This document shows, one piece after another, positions 53,861-62,900 of a stretch of DNA of 64,000 nt. The stretch covers positions 434,001-498,000 of the forward strand of contig NZ_JAUQON010000001.1 of the NCBI RefSeq assembly GCF_030580955.1, given 5' to 3'. The notes below the pieces were generated by a model, which was not told where the DNA came from, searched no databases, and saw only the letters and a program-made list of their open reading frames with translations. The DNA is from Hymenobacter convexus. GTDB lineage: Bacteria; Bacteroidota; Bacteroidia; Cytophagales; Hymenobacteraceae. The position numbers were made by a program, and so were the translations under genes. Position 1 is the stretch's first letter. Every line of letters starts with the position of its first letter.

Positions 53861-54130
53861 ACGTTCCTCTCAAGTATCACACTATTTAATCCAGATTTAG
53901 AACATATTGAAGTTTTTGATTTGTATTTAAATTGGACAATGCGAAATATGAAATTGTGCTTTTATAAAAAATAGTGCAATTATTTATAAGAAATTAATTT
54001 ATGTAAAAACCCTTATTTCTTAAATACTACTAATTGATAAACAAAAATTTAATCGCAAAATACGGTTGCTATAGTTTTCTTGTAGATGAAATTTGTGAAT
54101 GAGCAAGTCATGTTATTTTTACTATCTTAC

Positions 54131-54163
54131 TTGTACAATTTTACAAGCCTTGCTTTAATTTTG
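54131..54163 (+). promoter_or_regulatory. Possible promoter of the TSP3-type T9SS gene
   Basis: TTG (54131-54133), 22 nt, then TAATTTTG, an exact TAnnTTTG. Spacing is one base longer than ideal. Confidence 0.45.
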
Positions 54164-54388
54164 CTTTCAAATGAGATTGATAAGATTGAATTTAACCGAT
54201 ATTATGACCACGAATGGGCAGCGATGCCGCTGACCTTTCCGGGATAGCACCACAACCTCGGGAAGCGGCACTGACAACAACGGCCCCTGCCACGGCTAAA
54301 TCTCAACACTCCGATTCTCATTGTCGCGCTGGGCTGCTAGCACCGCCGCGGCCCCTTTTATAAGCTATTCTACACTACTTCCTTTTTT

Positions 54389-57300
54389 ATGAGACAGAAA
54401 TTACTGATTAAAGCCGTGGTGTTTGGGAGCCTGCTGGCCAACGTAAGCTTTGGCCCGATGGCCCGGGCCGAAGGGTCGAAAAACCTGACCCCGGGCACCA
54501 ACACCGACGCCCTAACCGCCACGACCAACGACCGGACCGGTTTCCTGGTGCACGATTCGGACGTGGCCTCCGGGGGGTTGGATATCTCGTATGGGTTTCT
54601 GAAGCCCGCCAGCTGGACCAGCACGGCGGCCGGGGTTTCTTTCTCGCCCGACCAGCGGCTGTACGTTCGGTTGCTGCCCGGCGAGAAGCTGTCCTACGGC
54701 GTAAACCGGGCTGCTCCCATCATTGCGGCGGTAAATGGCACCACCGGCACCTACCAGGACCTGATGATTACGCTGCGCTACGGCACGGGCGATGGCACCA
54801 TCGTGGACCAGAAAACCCTGACCCGTGCCAGCACGACCACCAATACCTACCAGCTGCTGACTACCCAGGCCGGCGTGATTAACAGCTATGCCCAGGCCAC
54901 GGCCGGCCCGGGTGTGGCGAATGGCTACACGCCCCTTACCTACACCAACAACACCGGCACCACGCAGGATTTTTTCGTGGAGTTTACGCAAGTGGGCGAA
55001 TACACCAGCCAAGGCACGCAGCCCGGCTTCAACGATTTGAAGACCCGCAGCACGACCTTTAATAACCAGCGCTACAGCGTGTACGATAAGTGGGACTTTA
55101 CCGTAACCGGCACCGATAACCTGGAGAAAACGGGCCGCTTGTTCAGCAAGTTCTGGGCATTTTCGACCGGCCCTTCGCAATCGCCGGCCACCACCACGTT
55201 TGAGAACCGGCTGTCCAGAAACTTTACCCTCTACCCGCTGGTGGAAAGCCGGGCCACCCCGGGCCAGTATTACGTGAAAGCCATTGAGCTGGCGGGCCTG
55301 CGGCCCTATGCTTTCTTCTTCGTAACGAACGAATTTGGCTCTACGGCTAACGCGACTCGCAACACCCTGGCCCTGCGCCGCCGGAGCCAGAACAGCAACA
55401 CGTCCTACGCGCAGTACCCCAGCTTCGTGAACGACCCCGACCAAGCCATTTGGCCCAGTGCGCCCGTGCCGGTGGCGAGCATCACGCCTCAGCCTTACTG
55501 CCGCAGCGGCAACACGGAAGTGGCCTTTACGGCCTACTCGTCGGAAACGGGCCGGTTTGACATTGTTATCACTTATGGCGGCAACACCCAGACCTTAACG
55601 ACCGATGTAACGGCCGGCAAGTCGTCCACTGTGCTGTGGGACGGCCTAGTGAACGGCACCCGGGTGCCGGCGGGCCAAACCATTACCTACAGTTTCGTGA
55701 ACCGCGGCGTGGCCGTGAACTTCCCCCTCTACGATGCCGAGGGCAACGAAGGCGGCTTTATAGTGCGCAACATGCGGCCTTCGTCGGCCGGCACCGACCT
55801 GCTGTATTGGGACGACACCAACCTGACCGGGTTCCCAACGCCCACCGTTCAGACCACGGGCACCAACGCTGCGGGCGCCGGCCACCCCTGGGGCAACGGC
55901 ACCAACACCGTGGGCGACAATAAACTGGTGAACAGCTGGACTTACGGCTTTGTGAGCACCGCCAGCAACCTCTCCTACACCACGGTGAACGTGTGCGACA
56001 ACGACAACGACGGCATCACCGATAACAACGACATCGACGACGACAACGACGGCGTGCTGGACGTGGTGGAAACCCTGTCCGGGACCACCAACATCAACCC
56101 CAGTGTTTTTGCGGATGCGGCATCGCCCATTCGCTACCTCGACGTGGACTACGTGCACCCCGTGCTGGGCGTGTTCCGCGATGTCAACGGCGACGGCATA
56201 AACGACCTCTTCGATACCGACCTGGACGGCATCCCCAACCATTTCGACCTGGATTCGGACAACGACGGCTTGCCCGATGCTGTGGAAGCCATGGGCAATG
56301 GCACGACGATGGCCGCGCCCACCTACACATACAGTCGCGTCACCACCGCCGGCACTAAATCGAGCGCTTACAACAGCGCGCAGGCGCGGTATATGGCCAC
56401 TGCGGCCACTACAGCCGCTTCCAGTGTGGGAGGCAATGGCTTGCCCGATGCCGTGAAACCCAGCATGGCCTACAACAACGACGGCACCGTGAACACCGAC
56501 AATCCGAACGTCAGATACACGCTGACCGACAACGACAACGACGTCTACACCGCCACCAACGGCCCGTCGCGCAATTATAACTTTCTGGATGCCGACTCCG
56601 ACAACGACGGTATCGACGACGGCCGCGAAGCCCAGGCCACGCTGACCTACGTGGCCCCCTCCGGCCTCGACACCGACCGCGACGGCCTCGACAATGCCTA
56701 CGACGGCAGCCCCGGCGGCACGGCCCTTGCCGGCACCAGCCTGACCACCGCTGTGGACTCGGACGGCGACGGCCAAGCCGATATATTCGACCTGGATTCC
56801 GACAACGACAACGCGGCCAATGGCAGCAAGCCGGTATACCAGCAAACGGCTGACTGGACCGAGGGCTTCGATACCAACGGCAACGGCAGAGCCGGCGACG
56901 AAATCCTTGCCAAAGCCCGGGCCTTTGCTGCTGCCAATGCCGAAAAAGCCACGTACTACCCGGTTGCCGCGCCTGGCAACATCACACTGAACTCTGCTTT
57001 CCTGCAGGATTCAGACAACGACAAGATTCCGAACTTCCTCGACATAGACAGCCCGTATTATCACGACGACAATTTTAACGGAGTAGTGGACCTCTACGAC
57101 CCCGCTTATGGCGGTTCGATGTCGGCCGCGCCCAAAAACACCGCCGGCACCCAGTACCTGTTCCGCACCAATGCGGTGGCGGTGCCCCTGCCGGTAGAAC
57201 TGGCCACTTTCACGGCCAAAGCCGCGAACCCGACCGATGCCCTCCTGACCTGGACCACGGCTTCGGAAAAAAACAACGACCATTTCGTCGTGGAGCGCTC

Positions 57301-57736
57301 CTTTGACGCCCGTACGTTCGGCGCCGTGGGCACCGTGCGCGGCCAGGGAAGCACCACCCAGGCCACGGAGTATCGTTTCACTGATGCCGGCGCGGGGCGG
57401 CGGGCCCAAGGCACGGCCTACTACCGCCTGCAACAGGTCGATGCTGACGGCACCGCAACGTACGGCCCCATTCGCAAGGTGGTGTTCGGCCCGGGCAAGG
57501 CGGGGGTGTCCATCTACCCGAACCCAAGCCAGGAAAATGCGACGCTGGACCTCACCGGACTGGCTGCCGACACCTACCAAGTGCAGGTAATCGACCTGAC
57601 CGGCCGCGTGCTACGCACGCAGCAAGCCGGCGCCGAAGCCACTGTGCTCAGTCTGGAAGGCTTGCCCGAGGGCTCGTACATCGTGCTGGTGCAGGGCGCT
57701 GGCACCAGCCAGGCCCTGCCGCTCATCCGCCGCTAG
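54389..57736 (+). CDS. T9SS-secreted surface protein with thrombospondin type 3-like calcium repeats
   Basis: 1115 residues. Signal peptide about 1-27 (FGPMARAE). A beta-rich N-terminal half (about 30-530) contains an Ig-like segment (PYCRSGNTEVAFTAYSSETGRFDIVITYGG). Residues about 533-905 hold many TSP3-type DxDxDG calcium sites, such as DNDNDGITDNNDIDDDNDGV, DSDNDGLPDAVE and DSDGDGQADIFDLDSDND. A fibronectin/Ig-like part (PLPVELATFTAKAANPTDALLTWTTASEKNNDHFVVERS) and a type A sorting domain (SIYPNPSQE...LRTQQ...GSYIVLVQ) end the protein, so it is exported by T9SS and attached to the cell surface. It is probably a calcium-stiffened adhesin; this role is inferred. Confidence 0.92.
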   Translation: MRQKLLIKAVVFGSLLANVSFGPMARAEGSKNLTPGTNTDALTATTNDRTGFLVHDSDVASGGLDISYGFLKPASWTSTAAGVSFSPDQRLYVRLLPGEKLSYGVNRAAPIIAAVNGTTGTYQDLMITLRYGTGDGTIVDQKTLTRASTTTNTYQLLTTQAGVINSYAQATAGPGVANGYTPLTYTNNTGTTQDFFVEFTQVGEYTSQGTQPGFNDLKTRSTTFNNQRYSVYDKWDFTVTGTDNLEKTGRLFSKFWAFSTGPSQSPATTTFENRLSRNFTLYPLVESRATPGQYYVKAIELAGLRPYAFFFVTNEFGSTANATRNTLALRRRSQNSNTSYAQYPSFVNDPDQAIWPSAPVPVASITPQPYCRSGNTEVAFTAYSSETGRFDIVITYGGNTQTLTTDVTAGKSSTVLWDGLVNGTRVPAGQTITYSFVNRGVAVNFPLYDAEGNEGGFIVRNMRPSSAGTDLLYWDDTNLTGFPTPTVQTTGTNAAGAGHPWGNGTNTVGDNKLVNSWTYGFVSTASNLSYTTVNVCDNDNDGITDNNDIDDDNDGVLDVVETLSGTTNINPSVFADAASPIRYLDVDYVHPVLGVFRDVNGDGINDLFDTDLDGIPNHFDLDSDNDGLPDAVEAMGNGTTMAAPTYTYSRVTTAGTKSSAYNSAQARYMATAATTAASSVGGNGLPDAVKPSMAYNNDGTVNTDNPNVRYTLTDNDNDVYTATNGPSRNYNFLDADSDNDGIDDGREAQATLTYVAPSGLDTDRDGLDNAYDGSPGGTALAGTSLTTAVDSDGDGQADIFDLDSDNDNAANGSKPVYQQTADWTEGFDTNGNGRAGDEILAKARAFAAANAEKATYYPVAAPGNITLNSAFLQDSDNDKIPNFLDIDSPYYHDDNFNGVVDLYDPAYGGSMSAAPKNTAGTQYLFRTNAVAVPLPVELATFTAKAANPTDALLTWTTASEKNNDHFVVERSFDARTFGAVGTVRGQGSTTQATEYRFTDAGAGRRAQGTAYYRLQQVDADGTATYGPIRKVVFGPGKAGVSIYPNPSQENATLDLTGLAADTYQVQVIDLTGRVLRTQQAGAEATVLSLEGLPEGSYIVLVQGAGTSQALPLIRR

Positions 57737-57787
57737 CCTGTGGTTTGGCCCAGCATGAAGCAGGAGTAAAAGCTCCACTAACACGGC

Positions 57788-57821
57788 AAAAAGCCCGGCG
57801 ATTAATCGCCGGGCTTTTTTT
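57788..57821 (+). terminator. Terminator of the TSP3-type gene
   Basis: AAAAAGCCCGGCGATTAATCGCCGGGCTTTTTTT, 51 nt after the stop codon. Confidence 0.9.
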
Positions 57822-57925
57822 ATGCCTCGCCGTGCCGGGTGAGGCGTCGACGGTTGCCCGGGCTTTCTCAACTCAGGCCCCGGCGGCACGCTGCCTACAG
57901 CGCCGCAGCCATCGGTTGGGTGTAG

Positions 57926-59355
57926 GATACAAAAAGCTGTGCCGACAACATCGCCAACGACGCCGTGCTGACGACCAGCGCCGCCACAGTGCTGAACCCC
58001 AATCTGGTGGCTATGCCCAACGGCCCCGGCGTGACGATTACGAGCTACTCGGTGACCAACCTGGGCAGCATCAACGGCACCCTGCGCTACAACGGCGCCA
58101 CCATGACGACGGCCACCGTCATCACGGACCTGACCAAGCTGACCTACCAGCCCACCCCCACCCCGGGCTTTGTGGGCAATGCTTCGTTCCAGTACAGCGC
58201 AACCGACAGCAACGGCTTCCTGGCGAACACGGCTACCTACACCATTCCGGTATCGGCGGTGGTCGATGTGGTGGCAACGTTCCCCGCCACCAACCCGACC
58301 TCGGTCAGGGCCACGGGCTCCTTGGCCCTGACCGTGAACTTCACCAACGCTGGTGTGAACGACGCGGCTGGGGTGATTCGCACCGTGCAGCTGCCGGCCG
58401 GCATTGTGAGCAACGGCGGCACCGTGACCACCACCAACGGCGGCGTATACGACGACAACACGGGCGTGGTGACCTACGACCCGGCCGCTACCGGCGCCCA
58501 GGGTGCCACGACGCCCTCGACGCTGGCTTCGGGCAACGACTTCTTCCTCTTCACGGCCACCGACAACAACGGCCTGACGTCGAACGTGGCCCGCTACACC
58601 ATTCCGGTGGGCCAGGACAACGCCTCGGTGTACACGACCATTGGTAAAAGGGCGGCAACGCCAATAAGTACGCCAACGGCGACGTGGTAGCTTATGGCAT
58701 CGACCCCAACGGCGCGGCTTACAACGGCTCGGGCCTGGTGTACAACGCCAACGGCACCGCGGCCACGGGTACGGTACACAACGGCATCCAGCCGGGCTCC
58801 ATCACGGCGGCCAACATCACGACGCTGGCGGCTGTAGGCATTGTGTACAACACGACCACCGGCCTGTTCACGGTGGGCGACGCCACCAAGCTGCCCCGCG
58901 CCGGCCAGACGATTCCGGTGACCGTGACCACCGTCGACCTGTTCGGCGGCGTGACCACGCAAACGGTCAGCATCGTGCTAGGCAACAACCCGTTGCCGGT
59001 AGAGCTGACGGACTTTACGGCCACGGCGGTGAAAAACGTGGACGCGGCGCTGGTGTGGCACACGGCCACGGAGAAGAACAACGACCACTTCGAGGTGGAG
59101 CGCAGCCTCAACGGCACGGACTTCGCCAAGATTGGGCAGGTCAAGGGCCAGGGCAACGCCGCCACGCCCACGGCCTACGCCCTGACCGACGCCGGCATCG
59201 GCCGCAAGGCCGCCGGTCTGGTGTACTACCGCCTCCGGCAGGTGGACACCGACGGCACGGCCACCTACTCGCCGGTGCGCACGGTGGCCTTCACGGCCGC
59301 CGCCGCTGAGCCCGCCATCGGCCTGTACCCGAACCCGGCCAGCTCCTCAACCTGA
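57926..59355 (+). pseudogene. Truncated, frameshifted T9SS cargo remnant
   Basis: After a stop at 57923-57925 the frame reads ADNIANDAVLTTSAATVLNP and a series of beta-sandwich (DUF11/Ig-like) repeats such as TYQPTPTPGFVGNASFQYSA. Near 58647 (GGTAAAAGGGCGGCAAC) the frame shifts; with two bases removed it continues as GKGGNANKYANGDVVAYGID. The second part ends with PLPVELTDFTATAVKN, KNNDHFEVERS and IGLYPNP, paralogous to the C terminus of the gene at 54389, but the sorting domain is cut off after about ten residues (ASSST-stop). No N terminus, no signal peptide and no promoter are visible. It is the 3' fragment of a large surface-protein gene. Confidence 0.88.
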
Positions 59356-59964
59356 CCAAGTGCCTCATCAAGGAATAGGGCCGCTGCCGGCCCGGCCGGT
59401 GACTCGATAAAAAAGCCCTCCCCAAAACGGGGAGGGCTTTTTTGCTTTTTGAGTGCTGCAGTGGGCATGTGGTATTTACGTAGGAATAAATCGGCTACAG
59501 TATTTTATTAATAATTATTTAGACATAATAAAACGTTGATTTTAGGCGCAATCCGAACTTATACTTGGTTCGTAGCTACGCATCGGTTCATGCTGGCAGT
59601 GAGCATTTTCCGGATTTCTAATGCATTCAGCACCCCAGGGGGAGATTTTATTAAGTAATATAATTGCGTTTTATGTATTTAAAGTTTACTTATACTTTTA
59701 AGCTATCGAACGAAGTTGTTCGTCGCCACACGAGCCGGACTGGAGCTGTAAAAAATATATGGATTCCAATATGTGGCCTCCGCTCATCCCCTGCATACTG
59801 TGCATTTACCGACAAAGCGAGGAGATTAGGCGAAAAGCTTCACCCGCAAGGAGGGAGCAAATTTAATTTTACAGCTGAATAGTACTCTGACACGAGGGCT
59901 TTGCTTTTCAAGTAGTTTCTTCTTCATTTTTCATTTTACCGTTTTCTTTCAACAACGCAAAAGC
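59356..59964. other. 609-nt intergenic region without a supported gene
   Basis: Contains the hairpin at 59405-59443, then an AT-rich tract (about 59470-59700) and a more mixed stretch to the next ATG. The only open frame (59664-59882) has no signal peptide, codon pattern or family resemblance to support it. No promoter of the exact TAnnTTTG type was found close to 59965. Confidence 0.55.
59405..59443 (+). terminator. Terminator after the cargo pseudogene
   Basis: AAAAAAGCCCTCCCC-aaaac-GGGGAGGGCTTTTTT. A strong terminator, probably inherited from the intact ancestor. Confidence 0.88.
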
Positions 59965-62900
59965 ATGAGAACAACCTTACGAAGTACGGTGCGGGTACCC
60001 CTTCCAGGTGCCAGCCGTGCCCCCAAAATTGCAATGCAATACCGGTGGCGCCTAGCGCTGCTGCTGCTGCTGGCAACTTTCGGCCGCGGCGTGCTGGCCC
60101 AAACACCGACGCTGGAGTTTGCAGCCGGGGCCGACAACCCCACCGGTAATGGCACTACGACCAATAACCAGACCATTACCTTTCAAAACAACCTCAACAA
60201 CCCCAGCGGCACCACGTTTGCGACTTATGTGCCGACGACCACGGCCATGTTTGCGCTGAGCAACCAGCAGTTTACAACCGTACCGACTACTCGCGTAAGC
60301 ACGGGCACCGGGGTTGTTTTCGGCGCCAACGGCACGGGGGCAGGCGGGGGGATTGCCGCTATTGATGACGAGCTTTTCCCGTTTATGAACGACATCGGTA
60401 GTTCAACCGATGGAAACTATACTTCCGCATCGGGCGTGGCCGGCGGCATTGGCGTCAATGTCAACCGTAGCGTGAGCCTGTTTATGAGTGCCCAGGCGCT
60501 GGCGTTTAATGCAAACACCAACACCCGCTACCGGTACGCTGACCTGACCATTACTTTTAACCAACCCGTTTCCAACCCGGTCCTACACATCACGGGCATG
60601 GGGGGAAGCTATGACGGCGGAAGTAATGGCGTTTTAGGTTTTGCCGTCGATATGGACCTGCTGACCACGGGCGTCAGCTTGTCGCGGCTGAGCGGGTCGA
60701 CCGAGTTTATCGTAACCAACGCAAACACGCGGATTCGGAACAACGCCGGCACCATTTCTCCCACCACCGGTTCGGGGGGGGCGAGCGGCTCGGTGGTCGT
60801 AAACACGACGGCCCCCATCACCACCGTTTCATTCCGGCTCTACCTCATTAATGATGGCAACGGCAACCGGTGGCACCCAAGCCCCGGTGCTACCAACGAC
60901 AACATGCACGTGGGGGAGAAATTCCTGGTGGGTGTGTCGCAGTTGGCGCCGGCTGCGGCCAGCCTGCTTACCGGCTACGTGTTTGAGGACGTGAATTACG
61001 GCGGCGGCGCCGGCCGTAGCCTGGCCGCTTCGGGAGGCGTGGCCCGTCCTAATGCCCGCGTCGAGTTGTACAACTCGGGCGGTACTTATCTATCGGCCAC
61101 GACCACCGACGCCAATGGTCAATACGCTTTCAGCGTAACGGGTGCCGGCAGCTACACCGTGCGCGTGGTGAACAACACCGTAACCAGTTCGCGGGCCGGC
61201 TACACCACGGCCCTGATACCGGTGCAAACTTACAACGGCACAACCACGGCCGTAGGGGGCGTCGACCCGGCCAGGTACGATGCCGGCAACGGCAGCACGA
61301 CCACGGGCCTGGCGGCCCTCAGCACCGCCAACACCGTTGCCGAAAGCCAGGCGGTGGTGAACATTACCGCCGGCGCCACCGTGACCGGCCCGGACTTCGG
61401 CTACAACTTTGACACTGTGGTGAACACCCGGGACGTGGCTACCGTGACCGGCAACAACGCCCAGGGCACGCTGCGGCAATTCATCATCAACTCCAACGCG
61501 CTGACGGGTTCTACCCTGTTGGCCCAGGCCGGTTTCTACACCAACGCCGAAAACCTGGCCGCTACCTCCACGGCCGCTGGCCGCGCTGGCCTAGCCCTGC
61601 CCGCCGGGCGCGAGACCAGCATTTTCATGATTCCGGCCGGCCAGCTCACCAACGGTGTGGCCGTCATCAACACGGCGGCTGTGCTGCCGCAGATTACGGG
61701 TGCCAACGTGGCCATCAACGGCGCCACCCAGACCTACAACATCGGCAACACCAACGACCGGCTGCTGGGCGTGGGCGGCACCGTGGGCACCGGCGCCACG
61801 GCCCTGAGCCAGCTCAACGGCCCCGAGGTACAGCTGAAAGGCAGCCGCGCGGGCACGGGCCTGGAGTTCATCGCAGGGGCCACTAACGCTACGGTGCGCG
61901 GCTTCAGCATTTATGGCTACGCGCAGCAAATCGGGGTGGCCGCCGACGTGACCAACACGTTGATTGAGCAGAACATGATTGGCACGACGGCCACCAGCTT
62001 CACCGACCCCGGCACGGGCGTGCGCGGCACCGAGCAGGGCATTTACCTGTTCAACTCCGACAACGGCACCGTGCGCAACAACCTCATCGGTTACAACGGC
62101 GGCATGGGCATTTGGGTATACGGCAGCACCAACGGCGCCAACGGCAACACCATCACCAACAACGAGTTGCGCGGCAACGCCCAGGAAGTGCTGGTGGGGA
62201 CCTATCCCACCGAGGGGTTGGTATTCGACGGCCTGGAACTGCAGGGCGCCAGCACGGGCAACACCGTGTCGAACAACCTGATTACGGAAACCCTGGGCCA
62301 CGGCATCGACTCGTACGGCAACGACGGCACGGGCGGCAACACCGTCACTGGCAACACCATCAGCAACAACGGGGTGGGCGTGGCGAGCAACCGCGGCGTG
62401 GAAGGCTCGGGCCTCCGCATTTTTGGTTCCACCAACACCACGCTCATCACTAACAACATCCTGAGCGGCAACAACGGCTCGGGCGTGCTGGTAGAAGCTG
62501 CCGCCAACCTGGTGACGATTTCGCAGAACTCCATCTTCGGCAACACCCGCCTGGGCATTGACCTGCTGACCACGGCCGAAGGCAACACCACCGCCACCAC
62601 CTACAACGGTGCTACCGGCGCCAACACCAACGTCAGCATCAACGACAACGGCGACGGCGACACGGGCGGCAACGGCGTGCTCAACTTCCCGGTGATTACG
62701 GCCGCCTCCGTCACCAGCAGCGGCCTGCTGGTGCAGGGCTACGCCCGCCCCGGTTCGGTCATCGAATTCTTCACGGCCGACGGCACGGCCAACAGCGTGA
62801 CGGCCAACCAGGGCTTCGGCCAGGGCCGCACCTACCTGGGCAGCGCCACCGAAGGCAGCGGCGCCGACCTCGACGCCGGCACGGGCACCTACACCAACCC

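Larger units (their letters stand above)
53788..54388. other. 601-nt AT-rich intergenic region
   Basis: Holds the malQ terminator, then a strikingly AT-rich stretch (about 53885-54190) without open frames, and a more GC-rich part before the T9SS gene. A promoter candidate TAATTTTG (54156-54163) has a TTG 22 nt upstream (54131). The leader before the gene at 54389 would be about 220 nt. Confidence 0.65.

Noticed and set aside
59664..59882. 72-codon frame in the AT-rich gap before the giant surface protein
   Set aside because: No family, signal peptide or promoter support; codon use does not match neighbouring genes.
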